A stretch of 64,000 nt of DNA from RXIX01 sp003989075 (GCA_029780415.1 JAKOYN010000136.1:11626-75625), one strand, 5' to 3'. Shown: positions 24,453 to 33,239, counted from the first letter of the stretch. Made by a program: numbers and translations. Notes: generated by a model not told the origin, from the letters alone.

Positions 24453-26285
24453 ATGACGGAACCTTTTGATGCGCAGCGCTTCCTCAGGACGCTTACCACC
24501 CTGCCCGGCGTATACCGGATGCTTGATGCGCAGGGCACGGTGCTGTACGTCGGCAAGGCGCGCAATCTGCGCCAGCGGGTCGCCAGCTATTTCCGCGAGC
24601 ACCATGCCTCAGCGCGGACCCGCAGTCTGGTGGCCCGGATTCACGCTATCGAAATCACCGTGACCCATACCGAGGCCGAGGCGCTGATTCTGGAAAGCAC
24701 GCTGATCAAGCGCCTGCAGCCACGCTATAACGTGCTGTTGCGCGACGATAAGGGCTATCCGTATATCCATGTTGCCGCGGGCGACTTTCCGCGCCTGGAA
24801 CTGCATCGTGGCGCGCGGCGAGCGCCGGGGCGTTACTTTGGCCCCTATCCGCACGCCAGCGCGGTTCGCGATACGCTGAATCTGCTGCAGAAGCTGTTCC
24901 GGCTGCGTTCCTGTGAGGATGCCTTCTTCCGGGGTCGCAGCCGGCCCTGTCTGCAGTACCAGATCCAGCGCTGTACCGCGCCCTGCGTCGGCTATGTCGA
25001 TCGCGCCGCCTACCAGCGCCAGCTTGACGATGCCGAGCGCTTTCTGGAGGGACGCAGCGCTCAGATCATCGATGACCTGGTGCAGCGTATGGAGCAGGCG
25101 GCGACGGCGCTGCGTTTCGAGGAGGCGGCCCAATGCCGAGACCGCATCGCCGAACTGCGTCAGGTGCAGGAGCGTCAGCATGTGGAAGGCGTCAGCGGCG
25201 ATCTTGATGTAGTCGCCTGCGTGCTGCGGGCCGGGGTAGCCTGCGTACAGGTGTTCATGTTCCGCGAAGGCCGCCTGCTGGGCAACAAGGCCTTTTTTCC
25301 GCGCCTGCCCGCAGAGGAAGAGGATGATGATGTCGGAGCGAAAACGGTTCTGGCAGCGTTCCTGGCCCAGCATTATCTCGACCGGGCGGTGCCGGCTGAA
25401 CTGCTGGTAACACCCGAACCTGCCGATCTGGCGCTGTTGGCCGAGGCGTTTCAGGCCCGGCTGGGGCGGCGTGTGGTGCTCAGTGGACGGGTGCGCGGCG
25501 AGCGCGCGCGCTGGCTGGAGATGGCGCAGCGTAATGCCGAGCATGCACTGGAAGCCCGCCTATCCAGTCAGGCCGGCATGCGCCAGCGTCTGATTGCTCT
25601 GGCCGGGGTGCTCGGTCTGGCTGCAGCGCCGGCGCGTCTGGAATGCTTCGATATCAGCCATCTGGGTGGCGAGGCTACGATAGCCTCCTGCGTGGTGTTT
25701 GGTACGGAAGGCGCGTTGAAAGCCGCTTATCGGCGCTATGCGATTATGGGCATTACGCCCGGTGATGATTACGCCGCTCTGCATCAGGCATTGGAGCGGC
25801 GCTATGCGCGCCTGGGCGAAGAGGGCATGGTGATGCCCGATGTCGTGCTGATCGACGGTGGCCGCGGACAGTTGGCGCAGGCGCGTGCAGTTCTGGATGC
25901 GCGCGGCGTTACCGGCGTGACCCTGCTCGGTGTTGCCAAGGGTCCAGAGCGCAAACCGGGGCTGGAGACACTTTACTTGTCCGGTCAGGACCATCCACTT
26001 ATACTGCCTGCCAGTTCGGCCGCCTTGCACCTGATCCAGCAGATTCGCGATGAAGCGCACCGCTTTGCGATCACCGGCCACCGTCAGCGGCGCATGGTCA
26101 GCCGCAAGACCTCGGCGCTCGAAAACATTCCCGGTATTGGTCCCAAGCGTCGCCAGGCGCTGCTCAGGCAGTTTGGCGGGCTTAAGCAGCTCTCGCGGGC
26201 GGGCGTCGATGATCTGGCCCGGATAGAGGGGATCAGTGCTGAACTGGCGCAGCGCATTTATGATGCCTTCCATGGCGATGGTTGA
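24453..26285 (+). CDS. uvrC: Excinuclease ABC subunit C
   Basis: 610 residues, the standard UvrC length. The GIY-YIG nuclease domain for the 3' incision is at the start (L-P-G-V-Y-R-M-L, then V-L-Y-V-G-K-A-R-N-L-R-Q-R), a cysteine-rich stretch and UVR motif follow (about 205-240), then the RNase H-like domain for the 5' incision (F-D-I-S-H, and D-V-V-L-I-D-G-G-R-G-Q), and two C-terminal helix-hairpin-helix motifs (I-P-G-I-G-P-K-R-R). ATG 24453 gives the family N-terminus; an in-frame ATG at 24432 adds seven residues. It runs into pgsA, as in E. coli. Confidence 0.97.
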   Translation: MTEPFDAQRFLRTLTTLPGVYRMLDAQGTVLYVGKARNLRQRVASYFREHHASARTRSLVARIHAIEITVTHTEAEALILESTLIKRLQPRYNVLLRDDKGYPYIHVAAGDFPRLELHRGARRAPGRYFGPYPHASAVRDTLNLLQKLFRLRSCEDAFFRGRSRPCLQYQIQRCTAPCVGYVDRAAYQRQLDDAERFLEGRSAQIIDDLVQRMEQAATALRFEEAAQCRDRIAELRQVQERQHVEGVSGDLDVVACVLRAGVACVQVFMFREGRLLGNKAFFPRLPAEEEDDDVGAKTVLAAFLAQHYLDRAVPAELLVTPEPADLALLAEAFQARLGRRVVLSGRVRGERARWLEMAQRNAEHALEARLSSQAGMRQRLIALAGVLGLAAAPARLECFDISHLGGEATIASCVVFGTEGALKAAYRRYAIMGITPGDDYAALHQALERRYARLGEEGMVMPDVVLIDGGRGQLAQARAVLDARGVTGVTLLGVAKGPERKPGLETLYLSGQDHPLILPASSAALHLIQQIRDEAHRFAITGHRQRRMVSRKTSALENIPGIGPKRRQALLRQFGGLKQLSRAGVDDLARIEGISAELAQRIYDAFHGDG

Positions 26286-26298
26286 TCGTGTTCAGATC

Positions 26299-26856
26299 AT
26301 GCAACTGAATCTACCCACCTGGCTGACCCTGTTGCGGATCGCGCTGATCCCGGTATTTGTGGGTGTTTTCTTCATGCCCTTTCGCGGTGCCAATCTGCTG
26401 TGCAGCGCCCTGTTTGGTCTGGCGGCGCTGACCGACTGGCTGGACGGTTATCTGGCGCGGCGTCTTGGCCAGACCTCGGCCTTTGGCGCCTTTCTCGATC
26501 CGGTCGCCGACAAGCTGATGGTGGCGGCGGCGCTGGTGCTGCTGGTGCAGGCGATTCACACGCCGCTGATGGCGGTGGCAGCAACCATCATTGTTGGCCG
26601 GGAAATCGCCATTTCAGCCTTGCGTGAGTGGATGGCGCAGGTGGGCAGTCATAGCCGGGTCGCAGTGTCGAAAATCGGCAAGCTTAAGACTACGGTGCAA
26701 ATGGTCGCCGTGCTGTTGCTGCTGTATCGGGAGCCGCTGTTCGGGTTTCCGACCCTGGAAGTGGGTCTGGCCTTGATGCTGGCGGCGGCGGCGCTGACGC
26801 TGTGGTCAATGCTGCACTATCTGGCGGCGGCATGGCCGGTGCTCCGGGACGGCTGA
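26299..26856 (+). CDS. pgsA: CDP-diacylglycerol-glycerol-3-phosphate 3-phosphatidyltransferase
   Basis: 185 residues with about five membrane segments. The CDP-alcohol phosphotransferase motif is complete: D-W-L-D-G-Y-L-A-R-R at about 47-56, continuing to the G...D-P-V-A-D metal aspartates at about 65-75. The enzyme commits CDP-diacylglycerol to phosphatidylglycerol and cardiolipin. MQLNLPTWLTLLRI resembles the E. coli start, so 26299 is preferred over the ATG at 26278. It begins 13 bases after uvrC and precedes a tRNA Gly-Cys-Leu cluster exactly as in E. coli. Confidence 0.95.
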   Translation: MQLNLPTWLTLLRIALIPVFVGVFFMPFRGANLLCSALFGLAALTDWLDGYLARRLGQTSAFGAFLDPVADKLMVAAALVLLVQAIHTPLMAVAATIIVGREIAISALREWMAQVGSHSRVAVSKIGKLKTTVQMVAVLLLLYREPLFGFPTLEVGLALMLAAAALTLWSMLHYLAAAWPVLRDG

Positions 26857-26877
26857 TAAAAAAATTGGCGACCATGC

Positions 26878-26905
26878 TTGACAGCATGGCTTTTGCCGCT
26901 AGAAT
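26878..26905 (+). promoter_or_regulatory. Sigma-70 promoter for the tRNA cluster
   Basis: A perfect -35 TTGACA (26878-26883) and -10 TAGAAT (26900-26905) are separated by 16 bases, with tRNA-Gly beginning 15 bases after the -10. Strong near-consensus promoters are usual for tRNA genes. Confidence 0.75.
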
Positions 26906-26919
26906 AGCAGGTCTTCGCA

Positions 26920-26995
<76 letters not shown>

Positions 26996-27005
26996 AGAAT
27001 TATCG

Positions 27006-27032
27006 AGCCTCGAAGTTCTTCGGGGCTTTTTT
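27006..27032 (+). terminator. Intrinsic terminator between tRNA-Gly and tRNA-Cys
   Basis: AGCCTCGAA, loop GTTC, TTCGGGGCT (8-9 bp with one G-T pair) is followed by six T (27027-27032). This is a good intrinsic terminator placed inside what is a single glyW-cysT-leuZ transcript in E. coli, implying partial read-through or a separate promoter for the last two tRNAs. Confidence 0.75.
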
Positions 27033-27068
27033 ATGTCTCCGGTGCCTGCCGGGACATCTGCGGGTTTT

Positions 27069-27142
27069 GGCTAGGTGGCAGAGTGGTCATGCAGCGGCCT
27101 GCAAAGCCGTGGACGCCGGTTCGATTCCGACCCTAGCCTCCA
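27069..27142 (+). tRNA. cysT: tRNA-Cys (anticodon GCA)
   Basis: 74 bases: acceptor GGCTAGG pairing with CCTAGCC, anticodon loop CTGCAAA giving GCA, T-loop TTCGATT, discriminator T and encoded CCA. Matches the cysT position of E. coli. Confidence 0.95.
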
Positions 27143-27156
27143 AATATCATCCCTTC

Positions 27157-27242
27157 GCTGGTGTGGTGGAATGGTATACACACAGGACTTAAAATCCTGC
27201 GGCCTCGCGGCCTTGTGGGTTCGAGTCCCACCACCAGCACCA
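27157..27242 (+). tRNA. leuZ: tRNA-Leu (anticodon TAA)
   Basis: 86 bases with a long variable arm (GGCC TCGC GGCC stem), acceptor GCTGGTG with CACCAGC, anticodon stem CAGGA/TCCTG around CTTAAAA, discriminator A and encoded CCA. It reads TTA and TTG leucine codons and matches leuZ of E. coli. Confidence 0.96.
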
Positions 27243-27621
27243 TTTGCCTGACACCGGCCTGTTGTGTCGACCTCTCTCCGTTCCGGATTACCGGAGATTT
27301 CGTCCGTGGTCACCGGGATTGGTTCTCTGTCCGCTTGGTGCCACACATTGGTGTTGGAAATCAACGAAAGCCGGCGAATGGCTCCCCTCACTGTCGCGCT
27401 CGACCCCCCGATTCGTCTGTCCCTGAAAGGCGCGCCGCGGGCGATGGATGATGTTAGCGCTGGCTATGCCAATCCAGGGCGGATCAAGCGCGCCCTTTGG
27501 CGAGTGCAAAATTGATCATGCCTGCGTGCAGGGCAAGCGTGCCGGTTTGGAATCGCGGCCTGGAACACCCGCTGACGCGCTGCGGAAGTCTGCTATCATC
27601 CAATGCCCGCGCCCGCCACGC
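27243..27621. other. Intergenic stretch of 379 bases without a recognisable gene
   Basis: Between tRNA-Leu(TAA) and the end of yhbY. Short open frames exist but none has a credible start site, composition or family pattern. A weak promoter-like pair (CTGACG 27572-27577, 16 bases, TATCAT 27594-27599) points toward yhbY antisense and is not convincing. No strong terminator follows the tRNA. Confidence 0.5.
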
Positions 27622-27918
27622 TCAGTCGAGCGCGATGCGCGGCGCTTCGTGATTGCGGCGGAACAGCGTGGCGATATGACCGATGCGCTGGATCTGCGCC
27701 GCCGAGGTCGCTGCGCAGATCTCCAGGATCATGCCGTCACGTGCTGCGCGATCCTCGGCATTAACGCGGATCTTGATCAGTTCGTGGTGGTCGAGGGCGA
27801 TCTCGATTTCCTGCATGACCGCATCGGTTAGGCCATTGTCGCCGATGATGACGACCGGTTTGCGAGGGTGGGCGAGAGCTTTGAGCTGGCGCTTCTGTGG
27901 ATTTGTAAGGCTGAACAT
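27622..27918 (-). CDS. yhbY: CRM-domain ribosome-associated RNA-binding protein YhbY
   Basis: 98 residues, a single CRS1/YhbY (CRM) domain: L-K-A-L-A-H-P-R-K-P-V-V-I-I-G-D-N-G-L-T (in the first 30 residues), H-E-L-I-K-I-R-V (about 45-52) and the C-terminal R-x-G-H-I-A-T-L-F-R-R. In E. coli YhbY associates with pre-50S ribosomal subunits. It is divergent from the small membrane protein gene and rlmE, the conserved yhbY/rlmE arrangement, but here only 15 bases separate the two start codons, so its promoter must lie within the neighbour's coding region. Confidence 0.93.
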   Translation of the reverse strand: MFSLTNPQKRQLKALAHPRKPVVIIGDNGLTDAVMQEIEIALDHHELIKIRVNAEDRAARDGMILEICAATSAAQIQRIGHIATLFRRNHEAPRIALD

Positions 27919-27933
27919 GAAGAGGGACCGGAC

Positions 27934-28200
27934 ATGGCAAAAGATTCGGGCAGTGTAACCGCTGGCAAAGGCCTGACGGTAGCCCCGAGCCCCTTGAACG
28001 AGGTCAAGCTTGATCTAGGGATCATTTTGGCAGTCGGTGTCCTGCTGTTGCTGGTGCAGGGCCGGGTGGTGAACAGCCTGTTCCTGCAACTGCTGCTGCT
28101 GGTCAGCTATGGCCTGCTGGGCATGGGCTGGATTCTGATCCGGGTGCGCCAGGTGCTGGCCCGCTTCGAACGCGAGCAGTGCGATCGGCATGGCGCGTAG
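27934..28200 (+). CDS. Small two-segment membrane protein of unknown function
   Basis: 88 residues. A polar N-terminus (MAKDSGSVTAGKGLTVAP) precedes two hydrophobic segments (about 30-45, L-G-I-I-L-A-V-G-V-L-L-L-L-V, and about 52-70) and a basic tail. I do not recognise the family. GAAGAGGGA six bases before the ATG is a good ribosome-binding site, and the gene overlaps rlmE by 11 bases, so translation is likely and coupled to rlmE-ftsH. An assisting role near FtsH is conceivable from position only. Confidence 0.6.
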   Translation: MAKDSGSVTAGKGLTVAPSPLNEVKLDLGIILAVGVLLLLVQGRVVNSLFLQLLLLVSYGLLGMGWILIRVRQVLARFEREQCDRHGA

Positions 28201-28810
28201 CAAGAGTAGCAACCGCTGGCTGCGCGAGCATTTCAGCGACGAATACGTTAAGCGCGCCCAGCAGGAAGGCTATCGCTCACGCGCGGTCTACAAGCTGCTG
28301 GAGATTCATGAAAAGGATCGCCTGCTGCGTCCGGGCATGGCGGTGGTCGATCTGGGCGCGGCGCCGGGTGGCTGGTCGCAACTGGCGGCACAGGTGCTCG
28401 GCCCACAGGGCGCCGTTATTGCCCTGGACATCCTGCCGATGGACGCGCTGCCCGGCGTGACCGTCATCGAAGGCGATTTTCGCGAGGCTGCAGTGCTGGA
28501 ACAGCTGCTGGCAACGCTCGATGGGCGGCCGGTGGATCTGGTGATGTCGGACATGGCGCCCAACACCAGCGGTATCAAGGCCGTGGATCAGCCGCACAGC
28601 ATGTACCTGGCGGAACTGGCGCTGGATATGGCCCGGCGCACGCTGCGTCCCGGCGGCGATTTCCTGGCCAAGGTGTTTCAGGGCGAAGGTTTTGATCTTT
28701 TCCTGCGCGAACTGCGTGCCGCGTTTGGTACGGTAGCGCCACGCAAGCCGCGCGCCTCACGGGCACGCAGCGCCGAGCAGTACCTGCTGGCCAGGAACTA
28801 TCGGGGCTAA
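28190..28810 (+). CDS. rlmE: 23S rRNA 2'-O-ribose U2552 methyltransferase RlmE (FtsJ/RrmJ)
   Basis: 206 residues, normal length. The SAM-binding motif V-V-D-L-G-A-A-P-G-G-W-S (about 51-62) and the catalytic K-D-K-E residues are in place: K near the start of the domain (Y-K-L-L-E), D in V-M-S-D-M-A-P-N (about 121-128), K in F-L-A-K-V-F-Q-G, and E near the end. It methylates U2552 of 23S rRNA in 50S assembly. The rlmE-ftsH pair is conserved from E. coli. Confidence 0.96.
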   Translation: MARSKSSNRWLREHFSDEYVKRAQQEGYRSRAVYKLLEIHEKDRLLRPGMAVVDLGAAPGGWSQLAAQVLGPQGAVIALDILPMDALPGVTVIEGDFREAAVLEQLLATLDGRPVDLVMSDMAPNTSGIKAVDQPHSMYLAELALDMARRTLRPGGDFLAKVFQGEGFDLFLRELRAAFGTVAPRKPRASRARSAEQYLLARNYRG

Positions 28811-28914
28811 GCCGGTCTAAAAAAACACTATTTTGCAGCTGAATTCTCTACGCCCGGCAAGGGCTGGCCGGTTTCCCACCTGGCTCCCATTACAGATTGG
28901 TTGAGGTGCGCACC

Positions 28915-30843
28915 TTGAACGATATGGTCAAGAATATTCTCCTGTGGGTGGTCATCGCAGTCGTGCTGATGTCCGTGTTTAACAGCTTCGGGCCGAAGGT
29001 TGCGCCTTCCGCGCAGATGTCCTACTCACAGTTTCTGCAGGAAGCGAAACAGGGGCGGATCGCCCAGGTGACCATTGATGGCCGCGCCATCCAGGGCCGC
29101 ACCGGCAGCGGTGAACGCTTCACCACCTACAGCCCTGAGACCGACAACAGTGCCATGATTGGTGAACTGCTCAATCACGGCGTCGACATCGAAGGCCAGC
29201 CGCCGGAGAAGCAGGGTCTGCTGATGCAGATTTTCATTAGCTGGTTCCCGATGCTGCTGCTGATTGGCATCTGGGTCTTCTTCCTGCGGCAGATGCAGGG
29301 TGGCGGTGCCGGCCGCGGGGCAATGTCGTTTGGCAAGTCGCGAGCGCGGATGATGAGCGAGGACCAGATCAAGGTCACCTTCGCCGATGTAGCCGGTGTT
29401 GACGAGGCCAAGTCGGAAGTGGCCGAGCTGGTTGAATTCCTGCGCGATCCTGGCAAGTTTCAGAAGCTCGGCGGCAAGATTCCACGCGGCGTGCTGATGG
29501 TCGGTTCGCCCGGCACCGGCAAGACCCTGCTGGCCAAGGCCATCGCCGGCGAGGCCAAGGTGCCATTCTTCTCGATTTCCGGTTCCGACTTTGTGGAGAT
29601 GTTTGTCGGCGTGGGCGCCTCGCGGGTGCGCGACATGTTCGAGCAGGCCAAGAAGCACGCGCCCTGCATCATCTTCATCGATGAAATCGACGCCGTCGGC
29701 CGCCATCGCGGCGCCGGTCTGGGCGGTGGTCATGATGAACGCGAGCAGACCCTGAACCAGCTGCTGGTGGAAATGGACGGCTTCGAGGGCAACGAGGGCA
29801 TCATCGTCATTGCCGCTACCAACCGGCCCGACGTGCTCGATCCGGCGCTGCTGCGGCCCGGCCGTTTCGACCGGCAGGTCGTGGTGCCGCTGCCCGACGT
29901 GCGTGGCCGTGAGCAGATTCTCAAGGTGCACATGCGCAAGGTACCGCTGTCCGGTAACGTCAAGCCGGCGCTGATTGCCCGGGGCACCCCAGGCTTCTCC
30001 GGTGCCGATCTGGCCAATCTGGTCAACGAGGCCGCCCTGTTCGCCGCTCGCTCCAACAAGCGTGACGTGGACATGGACGATTTCGAAAAGGCCAAGGACA
30101 AGATCATGATGGGCGCCGAACGTAAGTCGATGGTGATGAGTGAGGATGAGAAAAAGCTCACCGCCTATCATGAAGCCGGTCATGCCATTGTCGGTCGCCT
30201 GGTGCCGGCGCATGACCCGGTGTACAAGGTCAGTATCATCCCGCGCGGCCGGGCGCTGGGCGTGACCATGTTCCTGCCTGAGGGTGACCGCTACAGCTAC
30301 AGCAAGCAGCGCCTGGAAAGCCAGATTTCCAGCCTGTTTGGCGGTCGCATTGCCGAGGCGATCGTATTCGGGCCGGACTTCGTCACCACAGGTGCGCAGA
30401 ATGACATCGAGCGCGCGACCGATATCGCCCGCAACATGGTCACCAAATGGGGTCTGTCCGAGCGACTCGGTCCGCTGACCTACAGCGAGGATGATGGCGA
30501 GGTGTTCCTGGGCCGCAGTGTGACCCGGCACAAGAACGTGTCCGACGAGACCGCACATGTGATCGATGAGGAAATCCGCTCGACCATCGACCGCAACTAC
30601 CAGCGCGCCGAGCGTCTGCTGCGCGAGAATTTCGACAAGCTGCACGCCATGGCCGAAGCGCTGATCAAGTACGAAACCATTGATGCCGAGCAGATTGATG
30701 ACATCATGGGTGGCCGGCCGCCGCGCGAACCGGTCGACAACAGTGCCGATCAGGCACCACCCTCGGCAGGGACGCCGGTTGATTTGAATAAGGATGATGA
30801 GCGCGCCAAGGGCTCAATCGGTGATCCAGCCCAGCAGCATTAA
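28915..30843 (+). CDS. ftsH: ATP-dependent membrane zinc protease FtsH
   Basis: About 642 residues. Two membrane segments (about 8-26 and 104-125) flank a periplasmic domain; then the AAA module with Walker A G-S-P-G-T-G-K-T (the usual second residue is P), Walker B I-I-F-I-D-E-I-D, and the second region of homology ending R-P-G-R-F-D-R; then the zinc site H-E-A-G-H. FtsH degrades membrane and regulatory proteins. I take TTG at 28915 as the start because TGAGGTGCG sits about six bases ahead; ATG 28924 and TTG 28897 are alternatives. Downstream is a terminator. Confidence 0.95.
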   Translation: MNDMVKNILLWVVIAVVLMSVFNSFGPKVAPSAQMSYSQFLQEAKQGRIAQVTIDGRAIQGRTGSGERFTTYSPETDNSAMIGELLNHGVDIEGQPPEKQGLLMQIFISWFPMLLLIGIWVFFLRQMQGGGAGRGAMSFGKSRARMMSEDQIKVTFADVAGVDEAKSEVAELVEFLRDPGKFQKLGGKIPRGVLMVGSPGTGKTLLAKAIAGEAKVPFFSISGSDFVEMFVGVGASRVRDMFEQAKKHAPCIIFIDEIDAVGRHRGAGLGGGHDEREQTLNQLLVEMDGFEGNEGIIVIAATNRPDVLDPALLRPGRFDRQVVVPLPDVRGREQILKVHMRKVPLSGNVKPALIARGTPGFSGADLANLVNEAALFAARSNKRDVDMDDFEKAKDKIMMGAERKSMVMSEDEKKLTAYHEAGHAIVGRLVPAHDPVYKVSIIPRGRALGVTMFLPEGDRYSYSKQRLESQISSLFGGRIAEAIVFGPDFVTTGAQNDIERATDIARNMVTKWGLSERLGPLTYSEDDGEVFLGRSVTRHKNVSDETAHVIDEEIRSTIDRNYQRAERLLRENFDKLHAMAEALIKYETIDAEQIDDIMGGRPPREPVDNSADQAPPSAGTPVDLNKDDERAKGSIGDPAQQH

Positions 30844-30878
30844 GGCGCGCGCTGCCAGGCGCGGCAGAGCCTGAACCC

Positions 30879-30917
30879 GACCCCTCTTGCCGGTATGGAA
30901 GAGGGGTCTTGCATTTT
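30879..30917 (+). terminator. Intrinsic terminator after ftsH
   Basis: GACCCCTCTT (30879-30888), a 10-base loop and AAGAGGGGTC (30899-30908) form a perfect 10-bp stem, followed by TTGCATTTT. It separates ftsH from folP, which has its own ribosome-binding site 18 bases later. Confidence 0.8.
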
Positions 30918-30934
30918 GACGGGGGAGTGCGGTG

Positions 30935-31765
30935 ATGGAATGGGATTGCGCGGGCAAGGTGCTGGATTTACGCCAGCCGGTGGTCATGGGCGTGCTGAAC
31001 GTGACGCCGGATTCCTTTTCCGATGGCGGGCATTACACGCAACTGGATGACGCGCTGCGACGGGCCGAAGCGATGGTCGCGGAAGGGGCAGCGATCATCG
31101 ATGTTGGTGGTGAATCCACCCGGCCGGGCGCGCCGCTGGTCCCGGTCGCTGAGGAACTGGCGCGGGTGCTGCCGGTGATCGAGCGGCTGGCGCGGGTGCT
31201 GCCGGTACCGATTTCGGTGGATACCAGCAAGCCCGAGGTGATGCGCGCCGCAGCCAGTGCCGGTGCTGGCTTGATCAACGATGTGTGGGCCCTGCGCCAG
31301 CCCGGCGCGCTCGCGGCAGCGGCAGCTACCGGCCTGCCGGTATGCCTGATGCACATGCAGGGTGAGCCAGTTACTATGCAGCAGGAGCCCGTTTATGGCG
31401 ATGTGGTGGCCGAGGTGCATGCCTTCCTGGCCGAGCGGGTGCGCGTCTGCGGGGATGCCGGCATTTCGCCTGCGCGTATTCTGGTTGATCCCGGTTTTGG
31501 CTTTGGCAAGACCCTGCAGCACAATCTGGCGTTGCTGCGTTGTGTGGAGCGCTTCACGGATCTGGCCGCGGGCGTGCTGGTCGGTTTGTCGCGCAAGAGC
31601 ATGTTTGGCGCGCTGCTGGATGTGCCCCTGACCGGGCGCTTGCCGGGCAGTCTGGCGGGCGCGGTGCTGGCTGCCTGGCAGGGGGCCAGTATCGTGCGCG
31701 CCCATGATGTACGCGAAACCGTACAGGCATTGCGGGTCTGCGCGGCGGTGCGCGCTGCCGTCTGA
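30935..31765 (+). CDS. folP: Dihydropteroate synthase
   Basis: 276 residues, a TIM barrel that joins p-aminobenzoate to dihydropterin pyrophosphate in folate synthesis and is the sulfonamide target. Signature 1 is V-M-G-V-L-N-V-T-P-D-S-F-S-D-G-G (about 17-32) and signature 2 is I-I-D-V-G-G-E-S-T-R-P-G (about 51-62). C-terminal G-L-S-R-K-S-M-F is the usual pterin/phosphate loop. ATG 30935 lies seven bases after GGGGGAG; a GTG three bases earlier is less well spaced. The ftsH-folP-glmM order is as in E. coli. Confidence 0.95.
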   Translation: MEWDCAGKVLDLRQPVVMGVLNVTPDSFSDGGHYTQLDDALRRAEAMVAEGAAIIDVGGESTRPGAPLVPVAEELARVLPVIERLARVLPVPISVDTSKPEVMRAAASAGAGLINDVWALRQPGALAAAAATGLPVCLMHMQGEPVTMQQEPVYGDVVAEVHAFLAERVRVCGDAGISPARILVDPGFGFGKTLQHNLALLRCVERFTDLAAGVLVGLSRKSMFGALLDVPLTGRLPGSLAGAVLAAWQGASIVRAHDVRETVQALRVCAAVRAAV

Positions 31766-31788
31766 CAGCGCCGGTACGCCAGCGATTC

Positions 31789-31815
31789 GCGACCGGCCAG
31801 ACCGGTCGCTATAAT
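31789..31815 (+). promoter_or_regulatory. Candidate glmM promoter -10 with adjoining hairpin
   Basis: A perfect stem GCGACCGG / CCGGTCGC (31789-31796, 31802-31809) is directly followed by the consensus -10 TATAAT (31810-31815), 27 bases before the glmM start. The -35 is poor. The palindrome could be an operator or the end of the folP message. Confidence 0.4.
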
Positions 31816-31842
31816 GCGCCAAGGCACGATGAGGATCAGGCG

Positions 31843-33180
31843 ATGGGCAAGCGCTATTTTGGTACGGACGGCATTCGCGGCCGGGTAGGTGAACATCCGA
31901 TTACCGCAGAATTTGTTCTTAAGCTGGGTTGGGCGGTGGGCCGGGCCTTGCAGACCCGTGGCTTCAACAAGGTAGTGATCGGCAAGGACACGCGCATTTC
32001 CGGCTACATGTTCGAATCGGCGCTGGAAGCGGGTCTGTCGGCTGCCGGCGTCAATGTCGCCCTGCTCGGTCCGATGCCAACGCCCGGCATTGCCTACCTG
32101 ACCCGCACCCTGCATGCCTGCGCCGGCATCGTGGTCAGCGCCTCGCACAATCCCTACTACGATAATGGCATCAAGTTCTTCTCCCGTGATGGCCAGAAGC
32201 TGCCCGATGCCGTCGAAACCCGCATCGAAGACCTGATCGAGCAGCCGCTGACCACCGTGGAACCGGATGCCCTGGGCAAGGCCGAGCGCATTGTCGATGC
32301 CGCTGGCCGCTATATCGAATTCTGCAAGAGCACGGTACCGGCCTACACCAGTCTGGCCGGGATGAAGATCGTGGTCGACTGCGCCAACGGCGCGACCTAT
32401 CACATTGCCCCGGACGTGTTTGACGAACTGGGCGCGACGGTGATTCCGCTCAGCGCTACCCCGAATGGTCTCAATATCAACCTGGATTGCGGCTCGACCC
32501 GCCCGGCGAATCTGCGCGCGGCGGTGCTGGAGCAGAATGCGGATCTGGGCATCGCCTTCGATGGCGACGGTGACCGTGTGATCATGGTCGATCAGCGCGG
32601 CGAGGTGCTCGACGGCGATGAACTGCTGTTCATCATCACCCGCGACCGTCTGCGCAGTGGTAGCCGGTTTGGCGCAGTGGTCGGCACCCTGATGAGCAAT
32701 CTGGGGCTCGAACTGGCTCTGCGCGCGCTGGGTCTGGATCTGCTGCGCGCCAAGGTGGGTGATCGCTATGTGATGGAGCGCCTGCTGGCCGAGAATCTGA
32801 TCCTGGGCGGTGAAAATTCCGGGCATATCATCTGCCTGGATCGCACCACAACTGGCGATGGCATTGTGTCCGCATTGCAGGTGCTGGCGGCGATGCTGCA
32901 CACCGGTCGCAGCCTGCATGAACTCAAGGCTGGCATGAGCAAGTATCCGCAGATCATGATCAACGTGTCGGTTACTGGTGAGGTGGATCTGCACCGGCCA
33001 CCGATTGTCGAAGCGATCCGCGCCATCGAGGCACAGCTCGGCGATACCGGTCGGGTGCTGCTGCGGCCATCCGGTACCGAACCGGTTGTGCGGGTGATGG
33101 TGGAGGGCGCTGATACCAGCACGGTGGAACGTCACGCCCGCGAACTGGCCGGCATAGTGCGCGATACCTTGTCAGCGTGA
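31843..33180 (+). CDS. glmM: Phosphoglucosamine mutase
   Basis: 445 residues, the standard length. It turns glucosamine-6-phosphate into glucosamine-1-phosphate for peptidoglycan and LPS. The phosphoserine loop V-S-A-S-H-N-P-Y-Y-D-N-G (about 98-109), the Mg2+ loop F-D-G-D-G-D-R (about 241-247), the sugar loop G-E-N-S-G-H (about 325-330) and the C-terminal phosphate loop R-P-S-G-T-E-P are all present. The start K-R-Y-F-G-T-D-G-I-R-G is typical. It precedes tpiA-secG as in Pseudomonas. Confidence 0.97.
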   Translation: MGKRYFGTDGIRGRVGEHPITAEFVLKLGWAVGRALQTRGFNKVVIGKDTRISGYMFESALEAGLSAAGVNVALLGPMPTPGIAYLTRTLHACAGIVVSASHNPYYDNGIKFFSRDGQKLPDAVETRIEDLIEQPLTTVEPDALGKAERIVDAAGRYIEFCKSTVPAYTSLAGMKIVVDCANGATYHIAPDVFDELGATVIPLSATPNGLNINLDCGSTRPANLRAAVLEQNADLGIAFDGDGDRVIMVDQRGEVLDGDELLFIITRDRLRSGSRFGAVVGTLMSNLGLELALRALGLDLLRAKVGDRYVMERLLAENLILGGENSGHIICLDRTTTGDGIVSALQVLAAMLHTGRSLHELKAGMSKYPQIMINVSVTGEVDLHRPPIVEAIRAIEAQLGDTGRVLLRPSGTEPVVRVMVEGADTSTVERHARELAGIVRDTLSA

Positions 33181-33239
33181 TTGATTTTCAGGGGTGAAAT
33201 CCGTAAGCTTGCCCGGTTTTTACAGGAGGAGAGAACAGC

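Noticed and set aside
27572..27599. Promoter-like pair CTGACG ... TATCAT
   Set aside because: It points into yhbY antisense and the boxes are not near enough to consensus to support a transcript.
29026..30645. A 539-codon open frame antisense to ftsH
   Set aside because: High third-position GC leaves long antisense frames open; it is rich in H and Q with no family pattern, while FtsH on the other strand is unmistakable.
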